A DNA stretch of 64,000 bases from Empedobacter falsenii. Lineage in GTDB: Bacteria > Bacteroidota > Bacteroidia > Flavobacteriales > Weeksellaceae. Where the stretch lies: positions 3,102,001 to 3,166,000 of the forward strand of contig NZ_CP040908.1 of assembly GCF_013488205.1 (NCBI RefSeq), read 5' to 3'. The position numbers and the translations under genes are program-made. The notes under the pieces were generated by a model, which had not been told where the DNA came from, made no database searches, and worked only from the letters and a program-made list of their open reading frames with translations. Of the stretch, positions 50,908-58,509 are shown in pieces (position 1 is the first letter of the stretch; every line of letters begins with the position of its first letter).

Positions 50908-52041
50908 ATGAAAAAAATAACCTTTCTTTTTGTACTATTTAGTTCAATTTTTTCCTATTCTCAAGACACGATTTTCATTAATCATAGAGGCGATACAATT
51001 TCAGGTAAAGACTTAAGTAAATTAGAAAAAAAGCGAACAACAAAAAAAATAGTTCAAAACAATCAACTAAAATCCGTTATCTATTCTAATTTTTTAATTA
51101 AAGAAAAACCTCAAGCTTCTTACACTGGGATTTTTCAAAATGGAAAACCTTATGATGGATATTTCATCAATAAGATTATTCTGAACGAAATTCCTTTAGT
51201 TGATTTTTACGAAAAAGGCGAACTAAAATATCAGTATTCTTTTGATTTTTTGAAGCAATTAGATAATTATCAATTTTATGAATATGATCAAAAAAGTGTC
51301 TACAAAAATGGCAAAATTGTAGACGGTTTTGAGTTTTTCGATAGCGAAGAAGGTTTTTTAATTCGAATTGGATATAAAAATGAAAAGGCAAATTACCTTG
51401 AAATGAATCTTTTCGCAATGCACGCTTTTAACCGATTATCATTTGATTATAATGGAAAAGAAATCGTGGTGAAAGATTTTGAGAAGCAAACTTCAATCAA
51501 ATTAACAGAAAAAAATAATGGCATTTTTGCAGAAGTTTTTGATGAAAACGGAAAATTGATTGTCAATAATCAACAAAAAGAAGTACAAAAAAGTTCACCT
51601 AATTCTACTACAATTTTTAAAATAGAAAATAATCAACTGAAAGAAGAGAACATATCTCCAGAGAGTTTAAACCCTTTAATCGAAAAAGTTTATAAAGAAA
51701 TCAACCCATTAATTGTGTTGATTTATTCTGCTGTTGCATGTAATCGAACGATGAAAATAGATGATTTGTTTAATCAATTTGCAGAAATTTTTAAATCAAA
51801 TAATATTCAAAAATTATTTTCTCAAGAATCATTTATAGAAGGTCCAAATAAAGTGCTTTCAAGTTTGAGTTATAATAAAAATGGAAATCCTGATTGGGGA
51901 ATTAAAATTTCTGAAACAGAAAAAAAGTATTTGGTTGAATTTTATAAAGAAGGAAAAGTGACTTTTACTAAAAAAGTAAATTCTATCGACGAAGTTCAAG
52001 AAACGATTAATTCTCTTTTAGTAAAACCTGAAGAAGAATAA
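50908..52041 (+). CDS. Secreted protein of unknown function (377 aa)
   Basis: 377 residues with signal peptide MKKITFLFVLFSSIFSYSQ. The mature part is basic and Lys/Asn-rich with beta-like segments and pieces recalling MORN/toxin-immunity-type repeats (TGIFQNGKPYDGYFINK, GKIVDGFEFFDSEEG, ENGKLIVNNQQ). These may be weak 'NGK' repeat units. There is no catalytic motif. It is probably periplasmic or outer-membrane associated. It is separated from the ATPase by a terminator, so not part of that operon, and followed by a bidirectional terminator. Confidence 0.7.
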   Translation: MKKITFLFVLFSSIFSYSQDTIFINHRGDTISGKDLSKLEKKRTTKKIVQNNQLKSVIYSNFLIKEKPQASYTGIFQNGKPYDGYFINKIILNEIPLVDFYEKGELKYQYSFDFLKQLDNYQFYEYDQKSVYKNGKIVDGFEFFDSEEGFLIRIGYKNEKANYLEMNLFAMHAFNRLSFDYNGKEIVVKDFEKQTSIKLTEKNNGIFAEVFDENGKLIVNNQQKEVQKSSPNSTTIFKIENNQLKEENISPESLNPLIEKVYKEINPLIVLIYSAVACNRTMKIDDLFNQFAEIFKSNNIQKLFSQESFIEGPNKVLSSLSYNKNGNPDWGIKISETEKKYLVEFYKEGKVTFTKKVNSIDEVQETINSLLVKPEEE

Positions 52042-52043
52042 AC

Positions 52044-52066
52044 AAAGCCGCTCATTGAGCGGCTTT
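52044..52066. terminator. Hairpin terminator between convergent genes
   Basis: A 10-bp stem aaagccgctc (52044-52053), gagcggcttt (52057-52066) closes a 3-nt loop. The T-run is short; it serves the plus-strand secreted-protein gene and the minus-strand RNA-repair operon. Confidence 0.8.
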
Positions 52067-52070
52067 ATTA

Positions 52071-52712
52071 TTAATTAAATTTATCTCCTCTGAATATTTT
52101 CACAGGATTTCCTCTTGCAATAGACGTTTGATTGTTCCATTTTTCTTGAACCAAGTCCTTCAATTTATTGGTTTCAAATTCTTGTAATTTCAATAACAAA
52201 CGTGTTGTTGCAATTTTTTTGTTCTGATGTTGCGAACGCGAATCCATCGAAACAACAGAAATTCCACTTGGTTGATGCGTTGCACGAACAGCCGAATTTA
52301 CTTTGTTTACATTTTGTCCACCATTTCCAGAACTTCGCATTGTTTGGTAAACAATTTCATTTGGATTAATTGAATTTTCTTTCGGAATTTCTAATTCAAA
52401 ACAACCAATAAACCAGTTTTTTCGTTGATGAAATTTTCGATACGGACTTTTACCAATCCATAAAATTGTTCCAATCCATAAAATTGTTCCAATCCAAGGT
52501 ATCAAAAATGTGTTTAAATCATTCCCTTCAAGTTCTATAATCACAGATGAAAGTTGATTAAAATCTTTATCAATTTCTCTTTCGATTACGTCAAACTTAA
52601 TATCGGATTTTGTGCACGCTTCCGAAAACTTTTTAAAAACATTAGTTACCACAAAATTGCATTCTGCAGGTCCTCTACCCGATGTAAGTTGAATAATTTT
52701 TTTCATCATCAT
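52071..52712 (-). CDS. prfH: Peptide chain release factor homologue PrfH
   Basis: 213 residues of the RF-family peptidyl-hydrolase domain. The catalytic GGQ is in [20 protein letters not shown], and the family phrases [16 protein letters not shown] and [11 protein letters not shown] are present. Stop-codon recognition domains are absent. By published family work, PrfH releases peptides from ribosomes whose 16S decoding centre is cleaved, and RtcB then ligates the break. It starts with three ATG codons, and the rtcB stop overlaps the first by 1 nt (TAATG), so translation is coupled. The coding region carries an 18-bp tandem duplication at 52453-52488 giving WIGTIL twice. Confidence 0.93.
   Translation of the reverse strand: MMMKKIIQLTSGRGPAECNFVVTNVFKKFSEACTKSDIKFDVIEREIDKDFNQLSSVIIELEGNDLNTFLIPWIGTILWIGTILWIGKSPYRKFHQRKNWFIGCFELEIPKENSINPNEIVYQTMRSSGNGGQNVNKVNSAVRATHQPSGISVVSMDSRSQHQNKKIATTRLLLKLQEFETNKLKDLVQEKWNNQTSIARGNPVKIFRGDKFN
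52453..52496 (-). repeat. 18-bp in-frame tandem duplication inside prfH
   Basis: On the plus strand ccaatccataaaattgtt occurs at 52453-52470 and again at 52471-52488 without a mismatch, and ccaatcca follows at 52489-52496. The protein gains six residues (WIGTIL repeated) ahead of WIGKSPYR. Confidence 0.9.
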
Positions 52713-54103
52713 TATTTATCCATTCGTACAATTTTCGGCGTAAAAGTTCCCAACACTTTCACTAATTCGGTTTGTAAATTCATCACCGTTTTGATGTTTT
52801 TATACGCAAATGGCGCTTCATCAACACTTCCTCCTATCAGCTCAATTTCTGCATCTTTCAATTGTGCATTCATAAAGCTTTTGGTAATCGTTGATTTACA
52901 TTTTGCACGTGACATTTTTCGTCCCGCACCATGCGAAGCCGAATTAATACTCGATTCATTTCCCAATCCTTCGACAATATAACCGTTCGCGGTCATCGAA
53001 CCTGGGATAATTCCTAAAACTCCTTCTCCAGCTGGCGTTGCACCTTTGCGATGAACAATTCGTTCCGTTCCATCAACCATTTCCTTCCACGCAAAATTGT
53101 GATGATTTTCGATGTTAAAAACGATACGTTTTCCTATAGCTTTCGCAATTCTTCGGTGAATATCGTCGTGACAAGCCTTTGCATAATCTCCTGCCAAATT
53201 CATCGCAGCCCAATACTCTTGTCCATCGTGCGTACCCAAATCCAACCAAGCCAAATGCTGAACTTGTTTCGGAAGCGGACATTGTTTCGCCGCCAAATAT
53301 GTGTAATATTTTGCAATATTTGCACCCAAACCACGCGAACCACTATGCGATAAAACAGCCAAATATTCACCTGGAATCAAGTTCCATTCTGGTTTTACCT
53401 CGTCTAATTTTACAATCCCAAACTCAACAAAATGATTCCCTCCGCCCGAAGTTCCCAATTGTTGATAAGCTTTTGTTTTCAAACTTTTCAAGATTGGAAT
53501 TTCATCAAAAATAGAACGTTCAAAAATTTCGTGATCAGCTTTTAATTTATGCGTTTCATACATTCCGAATTTGGTATGATCTTGCAAAATCTGAATCAAT
53601 TGATGCGATTTTCCTTTCAAAAAACTGGCTGGTAAATCGTAAACCGAAAGACTCATTCTACAACCAATATCCACACCAACTCCATACGGAATCACCGCAT
53701 TATCCGTCGCCAAAACGCCACCAATCGGCAATCCATAACCTGAATGTGCATCTGGCATCAAAGCGCCTTTTACCGAAATCGGCAATTTCAACGCGTCATA
53801 CAATTGAAATTTTGCTTGTTCATCAATTTCATTTTCACCAAAAATCGAAAAAGGCGAACGCGTCGTTTTCAATTCTTGTAATCTAACCTCAACTGGTTTT
53901 ATCAATCCTTCCGCAACTTTTCCCCAAATTCCGTGACCAATGTACTTTTCTGGTTCGAGTAAAACTTCTTTTGCTTCGTTGAGAATCGTTTGTTTCTTTT
54001 CTTTTTTTCTGTATCGATGAATTTGCCCAATTGCAATATTGATCGAATTATTTTTTGGAAAGCCTAATTTTATGAAGTCCTTTCCAGAGATTTTATTTCC
54101 CAT
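52712..54103 (-). CDS. rtcB: RtcB-family RNA ligase
   Basis: 463 residues. Joins 2',3'-cyclic phosphate (or 3'-phosphate) ends to 5'-OH using GTP and Mn. Motifs: metal-site [17 protein letters not shown] and [33 protein letters not shown], and [22 protein letters not shown] and [15 protein letters not shown] close it; the His of HGAGR is the guanylylation site in the family. There is no archease gene in the window. It follows the basic-protein gene by 2 bp and overlaps prfH by 1 nt. The rtcB-prfH pair is a known RNA-repair and ribosome-rescue module. Confidence 0.95.
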   Translation of the reverse strand: MGNKISGKDFIKLGFPKNNSINIAIGQIHRYRKKEKKQTILNEAKEVLLEPEKYIGHGIWGKVAEGLIKPVEVRLQELKTTRSPFSIFGENEIDEQAKFQLYDALKLPISVKGALMPDAHSGYGLPIGGVLATDNAVIPYGVGVDIGCRMSLSVYDLPASFLKGKSHQLIQILQDHTKFGMYETHKLKADHEIFERSIFDEIPILKSLKTKAYQQLGTSGGGNHFVEFGIVKLDEVKPEWNLIPGEYLAVLSHSGSRGLGANIAKYYTYLAAKQCPLPKQVQHLAWLDLGTHDGQEYWAAMNLAGDYAKACHDDIHRRIAKAIGKRIVFNIENHHNFAWKEMVDGTERIVHRKGATPAGEGVLGIIPGSMTANGYIVEGLGNESSINSASHGAGRKMSRAKCKSTITKSFMNAQLKDAEIELIGGSVDEAPFAYKNIKTVMNLQTELVKVLGTFTPKIVRMDK

Positions 54104-54105
54104 GA

Positions 54106-54867
54106 TTAATGTCTTTTAGATAGCTGATGTTCTTGTTCTATCAGCATTTCAGCGATTTCTGTCGCCGAATTTTTGTTGTTAAAAAATTTCCTTTTGGTAA
54201 AAGGGTTTTTAAATTTTGATTTTCGTTCATACGAATAACCCCCTCCAACTATTTTTTTCAAGAGGATTCCTTGATTTTTATACTTATCAAAAAAGTGATC
54301 GATTTGTGCTTCTTCGCGCTTCAAATCAATATCAAGTGGTTTGTAATGCGTAATCATGTTTGGTTTGATGATTAATCGAAAACGCCACGGTTGTAGAAAT
54401 TCATAAATTCCTTTGAAACGTTTTGTTTTTGGATCATACACCTGAATACACGCAAAATATCGACGTTCTTCATCATTCAAAATTGAATGCGAACCTGAAT
54501 ATTCGTAAGGTTGTAATTGTTTCAATTCTTGAATTCTCGGAACATAAATTCGTTTTCCGTTTCGTTTTCGTTTTTTTACAAACTTTCGTGTTTCTGCATA
54601 TTGAGAGGTATTAATTTTCTTCAGAATTTGAGTAAAAAACTTAATGTCATTTTCCTTTTTAATATCTTCTCTCAATACAAAATAACGTTCGAAACCTTTT
54701 TGATACGGCTCTTTTAAAGGAACAAGCGGAATAGCTTTTTGCTCTTTAAAGATTTCTTTTCGACGTTTATATTTATCTCTTACATTTTTTTCTTTTGCTG
54801 TTTTTACACTTCTTTTCCTTGCTCTTTTTGTTCGCAAACGAGTAGAAAAGAAAATTGAATCTTCCAT
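54106..54867 (-). CDS. Very basic protein of unknown function, first gene of the rtcB-prfH operon
   Basis: 253 residues without a recognisable domain. The first 45 residues are extremely basic (RLRTKRARKRSVKTAKEKNV and RDKYKRRKEIFKEQ), and further Lys/Arg clusters occur near residues 97-105 (FVKKRKRNGKR) and 216-230. The middle has LKEPYQKGFERYFVLREDIKKENDIKFF and FLQPWRFRLIIKPNMITHYKPLD. The composition suggests RNA or ribosome binding. The gene ends 2 bp before rtcB, so it belongs to the operon. There is no signal peptide or membrane helix. The start ATG 54867 is supported by the palindrome 33 bp upstream. A third partner in this repair module would be a new component; I have no database check. 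Confidence 0.78.
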   Translation of the reverse strand: MEDSIFFSTRLRTKRARKRSVKTAKEKNVRDKYKRRKEIFKEQKAIPLVPLKEPYQKGFERYFVLREDIKKENDIKFFTQILKKINTSQYAETRKFVKKRKRNGKRIYVPRIQELKQLQPYEYSGSHSILNDEERRYFACIQVYDPKTKRFKGIYEFLQPWRFRLIIKPNMITHYKPLDIDLKREEAQIDHFFDKYKNQGILLKKIVGGGYSYERKSKFKNPFTKRKFFNNKNSATEIAEMLIEQEHQLSKRH

Positions 54868-54900
54868 AACATGGATTATTTGATTGCAAATAATTGTTTT

Positions 54901-54924
54901 GAAATAATTAGCGCTAATTATTTC
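54901..54924. promoter_or_regulatory. 24-bp perfect palindrome upstream of the RNA-repair operon
   Basis: A perfect 12+12 palindrome (GAAATAATTAGC joined to GCTAATTATTTC) lies 33 bp before the first start codon of the operon. No clear T-run follows it on either strand, so it is more likely a protein-binding site than a terminator. Chance occurrence of a 24-bp perfect palindrome is low even in AT-rich DNA. Confidence 0.65.
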
Positions 54925-54977
54925 TTCTTCGGAAGTTTTTAGAAGTTATTCTGAATCTAGAATAGAATAATAAAAGA

Positions 54978-55005
54978 AAAAGCCCGAAGAATCCTCCGGG
55001 CTTTT
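54978..55005 (-). terminator. Terminator downstream of the 26-codon gene
   Basis: A 9-bp stem (aaaagcccg at 54978-54986, cgggctttt at 54997-55005) is followed on the minus strand by TTTTTCTTTT. It lies 19 bp after the small ORF and 110 bp before the RNA-repair operon's first codon. It could end a small transcript or act as an attenuator in front of the operon. Confidence 0.82.
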
Positions 55006-55024
55006 GATATAATAAGTAAATTAT

Positions 55025-55105
55025 TTACGATTTATAAGCACGAAGAATGCTCATTGCAAAATCTGTTGCAATAGCTGAAAACTGATATGTCGTTTCTTTG
55101 AACAT
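55025..55105 (-). CDS. Small 26-codon ORF with its own promoter and terminator
   Basis: A frame of 26 codons, ATG at 55105 to TAA at 55025, encodes a peptide that starts MFKETTYQ and ends LRAYKS. It has mixed charge and no obvious signal or membrane segment. A promoter of exact Bacteroidota type lies 49-80 bp upstream (55154-55185), a purine-rich stretch (AACGAAGAAATAAA) precedes the ATG, and a strong terminator follows. Codons look ordinary for this genome. Whether it is a free small protein or a leader peptide for the downstream operon is open. I do not recognise the family. Confidence 0.55.
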   Translation of the reverse strand: MFKETTYQFSAIATDFAMSILRAYKS

Positions 55106-55153
55106 TTTATTTCTTCGTTATTAAATTGTTATACGTTATGATTTTTATCAGTG

Positions 55154-55185
55154 CAAATTTAAGTCAATAAAATTCACATTTCCAA
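55154..55185 (-). promoter_or_regulatory. Predicted promoter of the 26-codon gene
   Basis: On the minus strand TTG (55185-55183), 21 nt, then TAAATTTG (55161-55154), an exact -7 box. The expected start of transcription near 55148 gives a leader of about 43 bases. Confidence 0.6.
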
Positions 55186-55224
55186 ATCGTTTGTGAAATT
55201 TCACTAAAAATAGGGATAAAAATA

Positions 55225-57705
55225 TTATTGATTTTCAGCATTCATAGTGTCATACAACGAATAAATTTTTAGATTTTGAATTGATTTTTCTCCTGTTATA
55301 ATACGAGTTTCATTTGGTATTAAATCAAAAAAATTATCATCAAATTGATTGTTTTCGTCCAATAAATAAACATCTTTTGCCAAAACATTTGTCGAAATTT
55401 CGAATTGATTATGATTAATCTTTTTAATTTTAATTGTTGGTTTTGTTAAAGCTAAATCTTTCGGTTTTTCGAAGAAATAATTTCTCGAATATTTTTCTCC
55501 ATTTGATTCAAATTCAATTCGAATAAAAGCTTTAATTGAAGAAGTTCCTTTTAAAATTTCATTAGTTAATTCCGATATTTTAGTAGAAGAATTAGACGAA
55601 ATCGTTACATCTTTATCATTAGTCCAATGTTGGTTTCCATTAAAATCAATTACAGAAAACTTTGCTTTTCCTTTCAAATCTTTCAATAAATCATTTACGA
55701 TATAAATTTTGTACACTTTTTCTTCTTTCTCAACTGAAATCAATACTTTTTCGAAACTTCTTTTCACTTGATAATGTAATGCTTTCCAATTTCCTAATTT
55801 ATCCAAAGACGCCCACGAAGTCACAGGCCAAACGTCATTCAATTGCCAATATAAACTTCCCATATTGTACGGTTTTGCGCGTCGATGTGCCTCAATCGCA
55901 ATCTGAATTCCGCGCGCTTGCAACAATTGCGAAACGTAGTTATACTGCACAAAATCGGTCGGAACAATATAATCGCGTTGCATATATTCGTTGATTGTTT
56001 CCCAACCTTTTGGATGTTTTTGATGCGCTAAAATTGTTGTAGAATTCCTACTCAATGTGTCTTGTTCAGAAAACATAGATATTACGGTTTCTAATGTTGG
56101 CATTCCTTGAAAACCATATTCAGAAGCGAATCGTGGAACTTTTTTCTCATACATTTCAAATGGTTCCATTCCCCACCAAACGCCCCAATAATGTGAATCT
56201 CCTTGTGTTAAACTTTCTTTTTTTCCCCAACCAATCGAAGGTGAAGACGGCCAATAACGGTTCTCTGATTTTGGTAAAATAGAATCCAAAACATTCGGAA
56301 TAATATGATGAAAAGTCGTTTGATAATCGTTCCAAATACTCAACGAATCTTGTTTCGACCAGCCCATTTGTTTCTGATATCCCCAATTGTGCCACGCCTC
56401 ATCAATTTCATTATTTCCACACCAAAGCGCGATAGAAGTATGATTTTTTAGTCGATTCACTTGATCAATTGTTTCTTGTTTTACATTGTTAAGAAAATCT
56501 TGATCACCAGGATAAAAAGCACAAGCGTACATAAAATCTTGCCAAACCAATAAACCTTTTTCGTCGCATAATTCATAAAAATAATCATCCTCATAAATTC
56601 CTCCGCCCCAAATACGAATCATATTCATATTAGCTTCAACCGAACTATTTATCAGCTTTTCGTAATCATTTTTTGAAACTCGTGAAACAAAATTATCTTG
56701 CGGAATATAATTTGCACCTTTCATATAGGTCGGAATTCCATTTATTTTAAAATAAAAACTCGATTCAGCTTTATCTTTTTCTTGAACCAATTCTATCGTA
56801 CGTAAACCAAATTTCAAATGCTTAGAAACCTGTTCATTTCCTTGTTTAATTTTAAACTGATAATCGTACAAATACTGTTCGCCCATTCCATTTGGCCACC
56901 ATAATTTTGGATTTTGAATTATTTCATCAATCGAAAAATGATTAATTCCTTTGATTAATTTTTGAGTAATTTTTTTCTGATTAAAAATAATTTCTATAGC
57001 TGTGCTTTGCTCTGATTGAATGATGAATTTAAAATTCACTTTCGCTTGTTTTTTTTCTAATTTGACAATTTCATGAGACAACTCATTTAGCTTAAAATTA
57101 CTCCAAGAAATAAGTTCAATTGGTTTATAAACTCCAGCTGTCACCAATCTTGGTCCCCAATCCCAACCATACTGATATTGCGCTTTTCGAGTAAAAACAC
57201 GCTCGCCTTCTGGTAATTTATATGGAAGTAAATTTGCTAAACGTTTTCCTTCATTTGACGACGATTTGAATTGTATTTCGAGTAGATTATTTTTATCTTT
57301 CAAAAAATCTTTGACCGAAACTTCCCAAATTCGAAACATATTATTCGCATCCAGGATCAAATTTCCGTTCAGAAAAACTTTTGCATAGGTATCCAATCCA
57401 TTAAATTTTAACTGAATATTTTGTGCTTTTCGTTCAGCATCAGTCAAATCAAAAGAAGTTTTGTAGTTCCAATCTTCGTTTTCTACCCATTGCACTTTTA
57501 CATCATTAACGTCTTTGTAAGGATTTGGAATGATATTATTTAACATCAAATCAGTATGAACAGAGCCAGGAACCTCAGCTTTCAACCATTTTGAATCTCC
57601 TTTTTGTTGAAAAGTCCAATTTTCTGAATTCAAATTTCGAGTCGTTTGAGCAGAAAGTTGAATAAATGTAAAAAAAGTAATAACAAAAAATAGTAATCTC
57701 CTCAT
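55225..57705 (-). CDS. Beta-mannosidase, glycoside hydrolase family 2
   Basis: From ATG 57705 the protein has 826 residues with signal peptide MRRLLFFVITFFTFIQLSAQ; an 18-residue extension from 57759 lacks a signal and was dropped. GH2 layout: N-terminal jelly roll (SENWTFQQKGDSKWLKAEVPGSVHTDL), immunoglobulin-like part, then the TIM barrel. The acid/base Glu is in LWCGNNEIDEAWHNWG near residue 427, and the candidate nucleophile Glu is in RFASEYGFQGMP near 528. C-terminal beta domains follow. It is an exported exo-enzyme that removes terminal beta-mannose from glycans. No SusC/D genes are near, so it is not in a classical PUL here. Confidence 0.93.
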   Translation of the reverse strand: MRRLLFFVITFFTFIQLSAQTTRNLNSENWTFQQKGDSKWLKAEVPGSVHTDLMLNNIIPNPYKDVNDVKVQWVENEDWNYKTSFDLTDAERKAQNIQLKFNGLDTYAKVFLNGNLILDANNMFRIWEVSVKDFLKDKNNLLEIQFKSSSNEGKRLANLLPYKLPEGERVFTRKAQYQYGWDWGPRLVTAGVYKPIELISWSNFKLNELSHEIVKLEKKQAKVNFKFIIQSEQSTAIEIIFNQKKITQKLIKGINHFSIDEIIQNPKLWWPNGMGEQYLYDYQFKIKQGNEQVSKHLKFGLRTIELVQEKDKAESSFYFKINGIPTYMKGANYIPQDNFVSRVSKNDYEKLINSSVEANMNMIRIWGGGIYEDDYFYELCDEKGLLVWQDFMYACAFYPGDQDFLNNVKQETIDQVNRLKNHTSIALWCGNNEIDEAWHNWGYQKQMGWSKQDSLSIWNDYQTTFHHIIPNVLDSILPKSENRYWPSSPSIGWGKKESLTQGDSHYWGVWWGMEPFEMYEKKVPRFASEYGFQGMPTLETVISMFSEQDTLSRNSTTILAHQKHPKGWETINEYMQRDYIVPTDFVQYNYVSQLLQARGIQIAIEAHRRAKPYNMGSLYWQLNDVWPVTSWASLDKLGNWKALHYQVKRSFEKVLISVEKEEKVYKIYIVNDLLKDLKGKAKFSVIDFNGNQHWTNDKDVTISSNSSTKISELTNEILKGTSSIKAFIRIEFESNGEKYSRNYFFEKPKDLALTKPTIKIKKINHNQFEISTNVLAKDVYLLDENNQFDDNFFDLIPNETRIITGEKSIQNLKIYSLYDTMNAENQ

Positions 57706-57754
57706 TTTATGCTGATTTTCATAAAGATAAAAATAGCTTAATAATTCATAAAAA

Positions 57755-57789
57755 AACAAAAGAGATTGTTTTTAATAATCTCTTTTGTT
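57755..57789 (-). terminator. Hairpin terminator upstream of the beta-mannosidase gene
   Basis: A 13-bp perfect stem (aacaaaagagatt at 57755-57767, aatctcttttgtt at 57777-57789) with a 9-nt loop has an A-run on its left, making it a minus-strand terminator. It would end the DUF4870 transcript about 160 bp after that gene's stop. Confidence 0.8.
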
Positions 57790-57951
57790 GAATACATAAT
57801 ATAAACTTCGTTAATTATGGGAATAACGAATATGCTAAACTTAGGTTGATCCGGTTATATTTTAATTTTTCAAAGAATAGGGATTCAGAAAAAGATTCTT
57901 AAAATCCCTAAACTATTTATAAAAAATAACCTTTTAAAATAATTTGATGTT
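57790..57951. other. Gap between DUF4870 and its distal terminator
   Basis: 162 bp with no ORF. It contains the near-palindromic pair tagggatt / aatcccta around 57883-57920, which could fold in the 3' untranslated part of the minus-strand transcript. Otherwise I see nothing in it. Confidence 0.4.
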
Positions 57952-58272
57952 CTACCCAATAAATGCAAATTTATCTTCGAATATAGAACCTATGATTGGT
58001 AAAGGTTTTTTAACACCATTTGCAGCATTGATAATCCCGATTATCATTAAAATTAAAGAAGCAAATCCTAAAATTCCGATAAAAGGAATATTAACTGCAT
58101 ACATAATAATGTTCAAAAGTATTCCCCAAATAAATGAGAAAATTACTAATCCTAAAGCTTGTTTCAAATGAAATTTTAATAAATCATCTGCTTTATCTTT
58201 TCCTATAACGAAAGCTATAATCCAGCCAATAATAGTAATGTACGATACGATTGATAATGTTTTGTTATCCAT
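57952..58272 (-). CDS. DUF4870 domain membrane protein
   Basis: 106 residues from ATG 58272 (the 15-residue extension from 58317 was dropped). Three hydrophobic helices (about 6-22, 43-68, 70-92) and the pattern DKADDLLKFHLKQALGLVIF, then ILGFASLILMIIGIINAANGVKKPLP, match the DUF4870 (TIC20-like) family of small inner-membrane proteins. The function is unknown. It is monocistronic; no clear promoter is visible. Confidence 0.85.
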   Translation of the reverse strand: MDNKTLSIVSYITIIGWIIAFVIGKDKADDLLKFHLKQALGLVIFSFIWGILLNIIMYAVNIPFIGILGFASLILMIIGIINAANGVKKPLPIIGSIFEDKFAFIG

Positions 58273-58509
58273 AGTTATAATTTTGTTGGTTATGTTTTGA
58301 TTTATTTTCTGATACAAATTTGTTCGAAATCAAAATCAAAAAAAAGTTTAGACTTACTACTTTATTACTACAGTCATAAATATCAATGACTACAGATTAA
58401 CTACAGATTTAAACAACAGTCTAATTGTCAATATTATACATTTTTATAATTCAGGAAATTTTATAGAAGAATTCTTTTATTTCAAACAAAATTTCCCGAT
58501 TTTTGAAAT
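58273..58509. other. Intergenic gap between divergent genes
   Basis: 237 bp, about 80 percent A+T, between the DUF4870 gene and the TPR/HTH gene. It should hold both promoters. GATTTTTG at 58498-58505 is 7/8 to the -7 box but lies right at the TPR gene's start. No repeat or hairpin is convincing. Confidence 0.35.

Noticed and set aside
54901-54924. Terminator hairpin for the 26-codon gene
   Set aside because: A zero-loop perfect palindrome without a T-run; a better terminator already lies at 54978-55005, so an operator is the likelier meaning.
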